Shown piece after piece: positions 1 through 7,904 of a stretch of 64,000 nucleotides of DNA. The stretch spans positions 1,550,001 to 1,614,000 of the forward strand of contig NC_014933.1 of NCBI RefSeq assembly GCF_000186225.1, given 5' to 3'. This DNA is from Bacteroides helcogenes P 36-108. GTDB taxonomy: Bacteria; Bacteroidota; Bacteroidia; Bacteroidales; Bacteroidaceae. The notes beneath the pieces are model-generated. The model searched no databases. It had not been told where the DNA came from and saw only the letters and a list, made by a program, of their open reading frames with translations. A program made the translations under genes and the position numbers. Numbering within the stretch: the stretch's first letter is position 1; each line of letters starts with the position of its first letter.

Positions 1-1527
1 CGTAAATGGGGACGTAAACCAATTGAATACGATATCCCCATCATGGAGAAATACCTGAAGGATACTTATGGAATTACTGTTTATCAGGAGCAAGTGATGC
101 TTTTGTCCCGTTTGCTGGCGGACTTTACCCGTGGCGAATCCGATGCCTTGCGTAAGGCGATGGGTAAAAAACTGCGTGACAAGCTGGATCACATGAAGCC
201 TAAGTTTATCGCCGGTGGACAGAAGAACGGACATGAGCCGAAGGTACTTGAAAAGATTTGGGCGGACTGGGAAAAGTTTGCTTCTTACGCTTTCAATAAA
301 TCACATGCCACTTGTTATTCATGGGTAGCATATCAGACTGCTTTCCTGAAGGCGAACTATCCGGCAGAATATATGGCGGCAGTCATGAGCCGAAGTTTGT
401 CGAACATTACGGATATCACCAAATTGATGGATGAATGCAAAGCTATGGGTATCAATACTCTGGGACCAGATGTGAATGAAAGTAACCTGAAGTTTACGGT
501 GAACCGGGAAGGCAATATCCGTTTCGGGCTTGGTGCAGTGAAAGGTGTAGGCGAGGGCGCTGTGCAAAGTATTATGGAAGAACGTGAAAAGAATGGCCCG
601 TACAAGGGAATATTTGATTTCGTACAACGTGTGAACTTGAATGCTTGCAATAAGAAGAATATTGAATGTCTTGCTTTGGCAGGTGGCTTCGATAGCTTCC
701 CGGAATTAAAGCGTGAACAGTATTTTGCAGTAAATTCAAAAAATGAAATTTTTATAGAAACGCTGGTTCGTTATGGCAACCGGTATCAGGCAGACCAGGC
801 TGCTGCCGCCAATTCTTTGTTTGGGGGCGAAAACGTGGTGGATATTGCCACTCCGGAAATTCTTCCGGCTGAACGTTGGAGTGATCTCGACCGCTTGAAC
901 CGGGAGCGCGATCTGGTTGGCATCTATCTTTCTGCTCATCCGTTGGATGAGTATGCAGTAGTTTTGGAACATGTCTGCAATACGCGCATGGCAGAGGTGG
1001 AAGATAAACAGGCACTTGTTGGCCGTGAAATTACGATGGGAGGTATCGTTACTTCTGTGCGTCGGGGAATTAGTAAGAATGGCAATCCATACGGCATTGC
1101 CAAAATAGAGGATTATTCCGGATCGGCAGAGTTCCCTTTCTTCGGGAATGATTGGGTGACCTATCAAGGATATTTGGGCGAACGTACGTTTCTTTATATT
1201 AAGGCGCGTTGTCAACCCAAGCAGTGGCGTCAGGATGAATTGGAAATAAAGATTACTTCAATGGAACTTTTGCCTGATGTCAAAGAAAAGCTGATCGAAA
1301 AAATAACTATCCTTATTCCTCTCAGTGTATTGAATAAGTCTTTGGTAACTGAACTGGCAGAATTGACCAAAGAGCGTCCGGGTACTACGGAACTATATTT
1401 CAAGGTGACGGATCCTGATAGTAAGATGACGGTTGATTTGGTGTCCCGTCCGGTGAAACTTTCTGTGGGGCGCGAACTTATCTCTTACTTAAAAGAACGC
1501 CCTGACCTTGAGTTCCGGATAAATTAG
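1..1527 (+). CDS. dnaE: DNA polymerase III alpha subunit, C-terminal part
   Basis: The reading frame is open from the first base, so the gene begins upstream of the window; 508 residues are visible. They cover the end of the polymerase core (the QEQVM segment and the FNKSHATCYSWVAYQTAFLK segment), a helix-hairpin-helix region (FGLGAVKGVGEGA, about residues 176-188 of the visible part), and an OB-fold near visible residues 340-410 (VGREITMGGIV). This is the replicative polymerase subunit of the C family, acting in the replisome. The C-terminal tail is as expected for a Bacteroides-type DnaE1. A promoter for trxA lies directly after the stop. Confidence 0.96.
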   Translation, partial: RKWGRKPIEYDIPIMEKYLKDTYGITVYQEQVMLLSRLLADFTRGESDALRKAMGKKLRDKLDHMKPKFIAGGQKNGHEPKVLEKIWADWEKFASYAFNKSHATCYSWVAYQTAFLKANYPAEYMAAVMSRSLSNITDITKLMDECKAMGINTLGPDVNESNLKFTVNREGNIRFGLGAVKGVGEGAVQSIMEEREKNGPYKGIFDFVQRVNLNACNKKNIECLALAGGFDSFPELKREQYFAVNSKNEIFIETLVRYGNRYQADQAAAANSLFGGENVVDIATPEILPAERWSDLDRLNRERDLVGIYLSAHPLDEYAVVLEHVCNTRMAEVEDKQALVGREITMGGIVTSVRRGISKNGNPYGIAKIEDYSGSAEFPFFGNDWVTYQGYLGERTFLYIKARCQPKQWRQDELEIKITSMELLPDVKEKLIEKITILIPLSVLNKSLVTELAELTKERPGTTELYFKVTDPDSKMTVDLVSRPVKLSVGRELISYLKERPDLEFRIN

Positions 1528-1536
1528 TTATCTTTG
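1508..1536 (+). promoter_or_regulatory. Promoter of trxA
   Basis: A -7 box TATCTTTG (1529-1536) matches the Bacteroides consensus TAnnTTTG. A TTG at 1508-1510 lies 18 bp upstream as a possible -33 element. It overlaps the end of dnaE and would give trxA its own start about 65 bases before the ATG. Confidence 0.6.
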
Positions 1537-1607
1537 CTCCGTCAATCGAGAATTGAATGTGTTATAACCGATAGTGAATTAATAATCAATATTTAATATT
1601 TAAAGAA

Positions 1608-1922
1608 ATGGCTTTAGTAATTACAGACAGCAATTATCAGGAACTTGTAGCGGGAGGGAAACCTGTCGTTATTGACTTTTGGGCGCCGTGGTGCGGACCT
1701 TGTAAGATGGTAGGCCCCATCATTGATGAATTGGCAGCCGAATATGAAGGCAGGGTAGTCATCGGTAAATGTGATGTAGATGAAAGTGGTGATGTAGCTG
1801 CTGAATATGGTATCCGGAATATCCCTACTGTGTTGTTCTTTAAGGATGGAAAACTGGTTGACAAACAAGTAGGATCTGCTCCGAAAACAGCATTCGCAGC
1901 TAAGATTGAAGCATTGCTGTAA
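1608..1922 (+). CDS. trxA: Thioredoxin
   Basis: 104 residues, the standard size of thioredoxin. The redox motif WCGPC is at residues 28-32 and the cis-proline that packs against it is at Pro73 (NIPTVLFF). It is a cytosolic disulfide reductant, fed by thioredoxin reductase, which is not in the window. It follows dnaE with its own likely promoter. The small acidic protein at 1962 follows after 39 bases and may be co-transcribed. Confidence 0.97.
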   Translation: MALVITDSNYQELVAGGKPVVIDFWAPWCGPCKMVGPIIDELAAEYEGRVVIGKCDVDESGDVAAEYGIRNIPTVLFFKDGKLVDKQVGSAPKTAFAAKIEALL

Positions 1923-1961
1923 TAGCCGGACAGGAAGACATTAACCCTTAAAAATAAAGAT

Positions 1962-2291
1962 ATGGGACTGGAAGACGATTTTTTGCAGAATGATGTCGAT
2001 GATGAAAAGACCATCGAGTACATCAAGAATTATTTGCCGCAAGAGTTGAAAGAGAAGTTCTCTGACGACGAGTTCTACTATTTTCTCGATTTGATTGACG
2101 AGTTTTATTCTCAAAGCGGCATCCTTGATGCACAGCCTGATGAGGATGGATATATTGAAATTGATTTGGGGAAGATCGTTGATTATATTGTAAAAGAGGC
2201 CCATAAGGATGAAATGGGTGACTATGATCCGGAAGAAATCTTGTTCATTGTACAAGGTGAGATGGAATATACCGAATCATTGGAAGAATAG
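1962..2291 (+). CDS. Small acidic conserved protein, function unknown
   Basis: 109 residues, strongly acidic, with no signal peptide or membrane segment. It is rich in Asp/Glu throughout (MGLEDDFLQNDVDDEKT) and has a DPEEILFIVQGEMEY tail. I recognise it only as a conserved Bacteroidales protein beside thioredoxin; no catalytic motif is visible. It lies 39 bases after trxA and ends just before a strong bidirectional terminator, so the two probably share a transcript. Confidence 0.8.
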   Translation: MGLEDDFLQNDVDDEKTIEYIKNYLPQELKEKFSDDEFYYFLDLIDEFYSQSGILDAQPDEDGYIEIDLGKIVDYIVKEAHKDEMGDYDPEEILFIVQGEMEYTESLEE

Positions 2292-2315
2292 CTATCTCTT
2301 GTTAGGATAAAGAAA

Positions 2316-2356
2316 AAGAGGATATGCCCATATCGCAGGGGATATCCTCTTTTTTT
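2316..2356 (+). terminator. Bidirectional rho-independent terminator
   Basis: Stem arms AAGAGGATATgCCC and GGGgATATCCTCTT enclose an 8-base loop, with a T-run on the right (+ strand) and an A-rich run on the left. It ends the trxA unit on the + strand. It can also end the tsaE unit on the - strand, because the stop codon of the 69-residue membrane protein lies in its T-run. Confidence 0.85.
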
Positions 2357-2564
2357 ATAATGATTCCATGAAAAAGAATACTGACATGCCGACAAGAATG
2401 ATGCCCAATATGCCATAAAACCAGCGTGCCTGCTTCCGCCCTACGTTACGGACAATGAACTGGGCATTTTGAGCAGTGAAAAACCAGTTCCAATCAAGAA
2501 TTGCCGCTAACAGTGAAGTGACCCCTGCAATGGCAAATATCCCTTGTATGATATATTGACTCAT
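2355..2564 (-). CDS. Small two-helix membrane protein, Imm17-like
   Basis: 69 residues from the start MSQYIIQGIF. The frame stays open further upstream, but that part overlaps tsaE and is unlikely to be translated. Two hydrophobic helices (about residues 6-25 and 49-66) flank a short polar loop containing FIVRNVGRKQAR. It resembles the proteins annotated as immunity 17 family in Bacteroides; this is recognition from memory, not a search. No toxin gene is nearby. It starts 10 bases after tsaE and ends in the shared terminator, so it is probably the last gene of a tsaE transcript. Confidence 0.7.
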   Translation of the reverse strand: MSQYIIQGIFAIAGVTSLLAAILDWNWFFTAQNAQFIVRNVGRKQARWFYGILGIILVGMSVFFFMESL

Positions 2565-2574
2565 TGATTGATAA

Positions 2575-3000
2575 TTAAGCCATTTCTTCCATAGTGAGCT
2601 TGCGCTCACTGTTTTCCACTTCCTCAATGGTCACTTTAATTGTGTTTCCCGGCAGCAGTTCCTCAACAAGTTCCGGCCATTCGATAAAGCAGAGGGCTCC
2701 ACTGTAAAAATAGTCTTCATATCCCATGTCATAGACTTCGTCCAGTTTCTTGATGCGATAGAAGTCGAAATGGTAAATCAACTCTCCTGCCGTATCTGAA
2801 CGATATTCATTGACAATTGCAAAAGTGGGGGAGGTAATGACGTCAGAGACACCTAATTCTTCGCAAACGGCTTTTATGAAGGTCGTTTTTCCGGCTCCCA
2901 TTTTTCCATACAGGGCAAAGACTGTATTGTCGCCCATAACTTCGATAAACTGCCGGGCGGCTTCATGGATTTGGTCTAATGACTGAATTCTAATTTCCAT
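2575..3000 (-). CDS. tsaE: tRNA threonylcarbamoyladenosine biosynthesis ATPase TsaE
   Basis: 141 residues, normal for TsaE (YjeE). Walker A GKMGAGKT lies at residues 32-39, followed by the family motifs [10 protein letters not shown] (57-66), HFDFYR (77-82) and FIEWPE (105-110). It is the ATPase that drives turnover of the TsaBD complex, which places t6A37 on tRNAs reading ANN codons. TsaB and TsaD are not in the window. A TATATTTG box on the - strand at 3099-3106, inside the end of the upstream permease gene, could serve as its promoter. Confidence 0.95.
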   Translation of the reverse strand: MEIRIQSLDQIHEAARQFIEVMGDNTVFALYGKMGAGKTTFIKAVCEELGVSDVITSPTFAIVNEYRSDTAGELIYHFDFYRIKKLDEVYDMGYEDYFYSGALCFIEWPELVEELLPGNTIKVTIEEVENSERKLTMEEMA

Positions 3001-3086
3001 ACTTTATAGCTTTTGTTGTTCATTGCAATTTGCAGGAATAGTGCAGGGCAATGTCCTGAAGAGGATTGCACAACTTGCAATGAATT

Positions 3087-3902
3087 TTATTTCCGATGCA
3101 AATATAGCCAAAAACTCTTTCCTGTTTTACAAATTGCATAGATAATAATGGAAAAGAAGATGATGGATGCTCCTGAGGGAACATTCATTTGATAGGAAAT
3201 ATATAATCCGCCCAGACAACTTAGGTAACCTATTCCTATGGAGAGCCAGATAATGCGGTGGAAACGATGGGAGAACAGGTTTGCCGTCATTTGCGGAATG
3301 GTGAGCAGTGAAATAACAAGCACTATGCCTACCATACGCAGGCATGCCACGATGGTCAGGGCGATGAACATCATCAGTACGTATTCGAACACTTGTACGG
3401 GGATGCCCTGTGAACGGGCGAACTCACGGTCGAACGCTACGTAAATGATGGGATGAAGATACAGTGCGAAGAAAAGAGCTAAAACGACTGCAAGTCCTCC
3501 TAACAGTGCGATGTCCTCCAATGTAATTGTGAGTATGTTGCCAAACAGGTAGGCTGAAAGATCGGGGGCGAATCCCGGTGAAAGGAATGTGAACATGATG
3601 CCCAGTGCCATTCCTAATGTCCAGAATACGGCGATGGCTGAGTCTTCGCGCATATCTTTTCTTTTGCTGAGCCATTCTACTCCGAAAGCCGATAGAACGG
3701 AAAAAACGGCCGCCGACAGGATTGGCGAAATGCCTGTGAACAGTCCAAGTCCTATCCCGCCGAAAGAGGCATGGGTCAGTCCTCCGCTGATGAAAACCAG
3801 TCGTCGTGTTACGATGTATGTTCCTATTAATCCGCAGGCAATGCTGGCAAGCAGACTGCCTATAAGGGCATGCCGGAAAAATGTGTATTGCAGTAAATCC
3901 AT
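3087..3902 (-). CDS. Metal ABC transporter permease, ABC-3 (ZnuB/TroC) family
   Basis: 271 residues with about eight hydrophobic helices and typical ABC-3 features: an N-terminal GLIGTYIVTRRLVFISGGLTH segment and the conserved region around DREFARSQGIPV. It should form the membrane channel of a zinc or manganese importer. No ATPase or solute-binding gene is adjacent, so its partners must be encoded elsewhere. Which metal it carries cannot be decided from sequence. An 86-base gap containing a 10-bp inverted repeat (3019-3028 / 3075-3084) separates it from tsaE. Confidence 0.88.
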   Translation of the reverse strand: MDLLQYTFFRHALIGSLLASIACGLIGTYIVTRRLVFISGGLTHASFGGIGLGLFTGISPILSAAVFSVLSAFGVEWLSKRKDMREDSAIAVFWTLGMALGIMFTFLSPGFAPDLSAYLFGNILTITLEDIALLGGLAVVLALFFALYLHPIIYVAFDREFARSQGIPVQVFEYVLMMFIALTIVACLRMVGIVLVISLLTIPQMTANLFSHRFHRIIWLSIGIGYLSCLGGLYISYQMNVPSGASIIFFSIIIYAICKTGKSFWLYLHRK

Positions 3903-3970
3903 ATAGGATTTGTATTGATGATTAATAATTATATAGAAATATGCCTAATCTGTTTGTTTGATACAACTTC

Positions 3971-4396
3971 TCAGGGGTGAGGTTGTCTTCTCTCTCCGAT
4001 GATGAGGAACACCTCATCTTTTATGTTGTCGGGCAGTGCGATGCCACGCAATTGCAGACTGCGTACCCAGCCGGCCACATCGGTGTCCTGCATCGTGTAG
4101 AACACATCACGGAATATGTCTTCCTGTTCCGGGGTGTATGCGTCTGGAGGAGTACCGATGTACCTGTCCAGTTCTTCATCGTCATAATATTCTATTTTTT
4201 TGCTGACGGCAGCCAGCAGGCTGTCACGCTCGCAGACCTCGTGTTGTCCGCAGCACTCTGTGTCTGCTACTTTTATTTCGGGCATGGCATTCAGTTCGCC
4301 ACGTTCAATTTTCTTTTGCAGTTGCCGATTGTGTATCACTCCTGCAACAGATGCTGCAAGGACGAGGATAATCAAGCTAATAATCAATATCCACAT
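3971..4396 (-). CDS. Membrane-anchored protein of unknown function
   Basis: 141 residues from MWILIISLII; the frame continues upstream, but the preceding residues look non-coding. One N-terminal hydrophobic helix (about residues 2-20) is followed by a polar, acidic domain with a Cys pair (TECCGQHEVC) and a C-terminal helical part (EVFLIIGERRQPHP). The topology suggests a single-pass inner-membrane protein with a soluble domain. I do not recognise a characterised family. It sits between the metal permease and aroA on the same strand; no shared function is evident. Confidence 0.7.
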   Translation of the reverse strand: MWILIISLIILVLAASVAGVIHNRQLQKKIERGELNAMPEIKVADTECCGQHEVCERDSLLAAVSKKIEYYDDEELDRYIGTPPDAYTPEQEDIFRDVFYTMQDTDVAGWVRSLQLRGIALPDNIKDEVFLIIGERRQPHP

Positions 4397-4501
4397 GGGT
4401 TTCCTTTCTCTGAAAAACGTGTTCCTTCGGTGGGACGGACAAAGATACATATTGTTTTGCATACGGCAAAATAATGGGATTCCCTTATGTCTTACTAATT
4501 G

Positions 4502-5770
4502 TCAGTCTTTGTCTTGGCTAATTTTGAATCCCGCCTTTTGCAAGTCTTCCCAATAGGCTGGGTAGGATTTGGATACAACCTGGGGTTCGTCGATCTTTAA
4601 TCGTGGCAACATGAAGCAGGCGGGGGCAAAAGCCATTGCCATGCGGTGGTCTTCGTAAGTGGATATTGTTGGAGCAGCTTCGGCAGGACAGCGGTCACCA
4701 TTCCATGACAGGATGCTGTCTTGTTCGGAGCGTACGATATACCCCAGTTTATGCAATTCTGTGATAAGAGCATTTATGCGGTCGGTTTCCTTGATCTTAA
4801 GGCTTTGCAGTCCGGTGAAACGGAAGGGAATGTTCATCAGGCAGCAGGTGACGGCAAAAGTCTGTGCCAGATCGGGAATGTCCACCATATCTTCTGTGAG
4901 GTGCTCGACGGGAGTTCCTGTTTGGGTGAGCCTCACTCCGTGCCCAATATATTCGGTATGCACTCCGAGACGCGAAAATATCTCGGCTCCCCGGCTGTCT
5001 CCTTGATGGCTGTGGGGAAATAATCCGAGCAAGTCAACGGTGGGGCTGCTTATTTCTGCGCTTCCGGCATTCATGTGCCTATTGCCTGAGAGGGCGACTG
5101 TCTGATACCAGTAGGAAGCGGCACTCCAGTCGCTTTCTACGGTGAACGGTACATCCTGATAACCGCCGGGACTGACTGTTATGCTGTTTTCCGAATTCCA
5201 GTCTGCCTTTGCACCGAAATCACGCATCAGTTGCAAAGTCAGGTTGATGTACGGGCGGGAGATGATGTTGCCCGTCAGGTGCAGGTGTAAGCCTTTGGGG
5301 AGTATAGCCCCTGTCATCAGTAGGGCGGAGATATATTGTGAACTTACATTTCCGGCAAGGGATATTTCTTCCCCCCTCAACTCCGTACCGGTGATGCGCA
5401 GGGGAGGAAATCCTTCGTTTCCCTCATATTCTATTTGTGCGCCGAGTTTGCGCAGGGCATCTACAAGTATGTGGATGGGGCGTTGCCGCATACGCTCTGT
5501 TCCAGTAATGACACGGGTTCCGGGGATTACGCTGAAATATGCCGTAAGGAAACGCATGGCGGTTCCGGCGGCAAGGATGTCGATATGTTCCGGATTACCA
5601 TTCAGGGCACGTATCATGACACGGGTATCATCACAGTCACTTAGGTTGCAGGGAGTGATATTGCCATGGGCAAGTGCATGGAGAATAAGCGCCCGGTTGC
5701 TGATACTCTTGGATGCCGGCAGTTGTATGTCGGCCCGCAGGGTGGAAGGTGCAGAAACAGTATATCGCAT
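4502..5770 (-). CDS. aroA: 3-phosphoshikimate 1-carboxyvinyltransferase (EPSP synthase)
   Basis: 422 residues from MRYTVSAPSTL; the frame also allows a start 14 codons upstream, but this Met fits the family N-terminus. LPASKSISNRALIL carries the Lys/Ser/Arg that bind shikimate-3-phosphate and PEP. Later conserved blocks are GTAMRF (around residue 80), SSQYISALL, and KETDRI near the C-terminus. It makes EPSP, the step before chorismate synthase. aroB and the chorismate-using pabB/pabC lie within 10 kb but in other transcription units. Confidence 0.96.
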   Translation of the reverse strand: MRYTVSAPSTLRADIQLPASKSISNRALILHALAHGNITPCNLSDCDDTRVMIRALNGNPEHIDILAAGTAMRFLTAYFSVIPGTRVITGTERMRQRPIHILVDALRKLGAQIEYEGNEGFPPLRITGTELRGEEISLAGNVSSQYISALLMTGAILPKGLHLHLTGNIISRPYINLTLQLMRDFGAKADWNSENSITVSPGGYQDVPFTVESDWSAASYWYQTVALSGNRHMNAGSAEISSPTVDLLGLFPHSHQGDSRGAEIFSRLGVHTEYIGHGVRLTQTGTPVEHLTEDMVDIPDLAQTFAVTCCLMNIPFRFTGLQSLKIKETDRINALITELHKLGYIVRSEQDSILSWNGDRCPAEAAPTISTYEDHRMAMAFAPACFMLPRLKIDEPQVVSKSYPAYWEDLQKAGFKISQDKD

Positions 5771-5814
5771 GATCGTATTTGTTAAGTTACGGTGGTAAAG
5801 TATTATTATCACTG

Positions 5815-5822
5815 CAAATGTA
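5815..5822 (-). promoter_or_regulatory. -7 box of aroA promoter
   Basis: On the - strand the sequence reads TACATTTG, matching TAnnTTTG, 45 bases before the chosen aroA start. No clear -33 element was found. Confidence 0.45.
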
Positions 5823-5869
5823 GGATAAATCTTTGGTAAAAGGAGAACATCTTATTCCATTCTTTCGTT

Positions 5870-5877
5870 TATCTTTG
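5870..5877 (+). promoter_or_regulatory. -7 box upstream of the DUF2721 gene
   Basis: TATCTTTG, a perfect TAnnTTTG match, lies 26 bases before the start codon. It gives a short leader divergent from aroA. Confidence 0.55.
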
Positions 5878-5903
5878 CAGATGTTAATTAATGACGAGAT
5901 GAA

Positions 5904-6293
5904 ATGGATATTGATTTAACTACTCCCGCCTTACTGTTTTCGGCTATATCGTTGATAATGCTGGCATATACCAACCGTTTCTTGTCGTATGCCCAGCTTG
6001 TTCGCACATTGAAAGAACAATATATGGAGAATCCGTCTTCGGTGAAGGCGGCTCAGATTGCCAATCTTAGAAAACGGCTCTACTTGACACGTGCCATGCA
6101 AGTCACCGGCATAGGGAGTCTGTTGCTGTGTGTGGTCAGTATGTTCTTCATTTACATCCGGCTCTATGTTGTTTCGGTTTATGTATTCGGACTGGCATTG
6201 GTGCTGCTGATTATTTCGTTGGCTATATCGGTCTATGAAATTTATATATCGGTCAAGGCACTGGAGATACATCTGAATGATATGGACGAGTGA
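5904..6293 (+). CDS. DUF2721 family membrane protein
   Basis: 129 residues with three hydrophobic helices (about 8-27, 70-92 and 93-113) and a charged cytosolic loop between the first two (RTLKEQYMENPSS, LRKRLYLTR). The pattern fits DUF2721, small bacterial inner-membrane proteins of unknown role. It is a single gene between divergent aroA and convergent pabC, ending 7 bases from the pabC stop with no terminator between them. Confidence 0.8.
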   Translation: MDIDLTTPALLFSAISLIMLAYTNRFLSYAQLVRTLKEQYMENPSSVKAAQIANLRKRLYLTRAMQVTGIGSLLLCVVSMFFIYIRLYVVSVYVFGLALVLLIISLAISVYEIYISVKALEIHLNDMDE

Positions 6294-6300
6294 TATAAAC

Positions 6301-6900
6301 TCAGAATGCGGCGTGCAATGCGTTGGTGGGCAGTTCCAGTTCTCCCCAATCTATCATGGCGTTGAACAGTCTGATTTTGAAGAATGCGGATAAGTCTTCT
6401 ATTCCGAGTTCTTTTTCCAGAAGAATGCCTTCATCCAGCAGTTGTGCACGTTTGGTTCCTTTCAGCAATGGTTGTGCGGGAGTGTACCAGAAAGTTCCGT
6501 CATGGAGGGCAATGTTGGCAATGGACGTATCGGTCAATAGCCCCTGCCTCACAATCAGAATATCGTCGCATCCGCCCCGTTGTGCAAAAAGGCGGTTCAG
6601 AGCCTCACGGTCGGTGCTTTTGTAGGTGTAGTCTATATCATCTGTCCGGATGACAGCCAATGACTGTACATGCCGAATGTTGTAGGGGGAGTAGCTGATT
6701 TCTTCGATTCCTGCTTCCCCATATACGATACGTGCTTTGTATATCCCCGTTTTCCGGTCAGGCTTTATGCGGTCTGCCAATTGCAGCAGAGTGCTTCCTT
6801 GCCAGAAGTGTGTACGGGTATCGTTTAACCTTCTCTCGTGATAGGATAAATTGCGGACTTTTCCGTTGTCAATGCGGATGGTTTCAATAAATCGGCACAT
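6301..6900 (-). CDS. pabC: Class IV aminotransferase, probable aminodeoxychorismate lyase
   Basis: 199 residues, short for the fold type IV PLP family. Lys94 (TYKSTDREAL) is the expected PLP lysine, and LLTDTSIANI (121-130) corresponds to the phosphate-binding E..SNIF segment of the family. It overlaps the end of pabB by 17 bases, which supports a role as 4-amino-4-deoxychorismate lyase, releasing pyruvate to give p-aminobenzoate for folate. A generic branched-chain or D-amino-acid transaminase is the alternative, but the coupling to pabB argues against it. Confidence 0.88.
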   Translation of the reverse strand: MCRFIETIRIDNGKVRNLSYHERRLNDTRTHFWQGSTLLQLADRIKPDRKTGIYKARIVYGEAGIEEISYSPYNIRHVQSLAVIRTDDIDYTYKSTDREALNRLFAQRGGCDDILIVRQGLLTDTSIANIALHDGTFWYTPAQPLLKGTKRAQLLDEGILLEKELGIEDLSAFFKIRLFNAMIDWGELELPTNALHAAF

Positions 6901-7876
6901 ATACTTTCTGTATTACTTCGTTGTATTCGCTTTCCCATCGGCTTTTGGCTGTAATGCCTCCGCCTGCTTTGAAATAAAGTTGTCCGTCTTCCTGTTCGAT
7001 AAAGCGTATCATCACGGCACTATCCAACTCTTTGTCTGCGTAACAACCCATTATTCCGGTATAGAATCCCCGTTCATAATTTTCCGCATCAGCGATAATC
7101 TGCATGGTCTTGGATTTGGGAGCACCGGTGATAGAACCGGCAGGCAGCAGTTTGAAAAGGATGTCTCCTATATATTCGGGATAATCGTCGGACAGTACGC
7201 CACAAATTTCTGAACTTGTCTGTAAGATAGGTCCTTTGTTGGTTTGCAGATAGTCTATATAGCGGTAAGATGATACTTCTACCTGATTGGCCACCATACT
7301 CAGGTCATTCCGTATCAAGTCAACGATGGTGGCATGCTCGGCGGCTTCCTTTTCATCTTTCATCAGTATGTTTTCTGCATCCGGAAGGGTGGCGTCAATC
7401 GTGCCTTTCATGGGAAAAGACTTGATTTTTCCATTCTCTATACGAACAAAGATTTCGGGAGAGAAACAAACCAGTTTGTCTTTCAGCCAAAGCTTGTACA
7501 GTGCTTTTGAATGCAGGAATATATCTTTAAGCGTCAGGTTGGTGGTGACAGGAATTTTGCAGGTCAGGTTTGTCAGATAGCTATTGCCTGCCAACAAGTT
7601 TTGTTTCACAATGTCAAAGGCACGCTTGTAGATGCCGGGGGTGGGAGGGATGATTTCCCATTCTGCTTTTTCTGCTTCTCCGGCATCATCCGCGGTACTT
7701 TTCTCCACATTACCTGCCTCCCGAAACCGGTAGAGGCAGGTAGTGGGATCTATTTGGTCGAGAGTTTCAATATACGAATGCTCCTGCATATAGTCTATGA
7801 CAAAAAGAAAGGGTACATCGGCCTTTGCCAATGAATTCATCCTTCGGATGGCTTCTTTTTTAGGATATACTTGCAT
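6884..7876 (-). CDS. pabB: Aminodeoxychorismate synthase component I
   Basis: 330 residues, shorter than E. coli PabB because the N-terminal domain is reduced. The chorismate-binding core is complete: the FSPEIF block, PMKGTI (155-160), EHATIVDLIRNDLS (180-193), LLPAGSITGAPKSKT (243-257) and RGFYTGIMG. Lys157 in PMKGTI is the nucleophilic lysine typical of PabB; anthranilate synthases have alanine there. It converts chorismate to aminodeoxychorismate using ammonia. No pabA glutaminase gene is adjacent. Translation is probably coupled to pabC through the overlap. Confidence 0.94.
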   Translation of the reverse strand: MQVYPKKEAIRRMNSLAKADVPFLFVIDYMQEHSYIETLDQIDPTTCLYRFREAGNVEKSTADDAGEAEKAEWEIIPPTPGIYKRAFDIVKQNLLAGNSYLTNLTCKIPVTTNLTLKDIFLHSKALYKLWLKDKLVCFSPEIFVRIENGKIKSFPMKGTIDATLPDAENILMKDEKEAAEHATIVDLIRNDLSMVANQVEVSSYRYIDYLQTNKGPILQTSSEICGVLSDDYPEYIGDILFKLLPAGSITGAPKSKTMQIIADAENYERGFYTGIMGCYADKELDSAVMIRFIEQEDGQLYFKAGGGITAKSRWESEYNEVIQKVYVPIY

Positions 7877-7904
7877 GGATAGAACAGCTTTGGGGATATA
7901 CCGC

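Noticed and set aside
3019..3084. Terminator for the metal permease (10-bp inverted repeat)
   Set aside because: Arms are separated by 46 bases with no T-run in the direction of transcription; too weak to call.
3977..4474. 165-codon + strand frame
   Set aside because: Antisense to the membrane-anchored protein at 3971-4396, with unconvincing composition.
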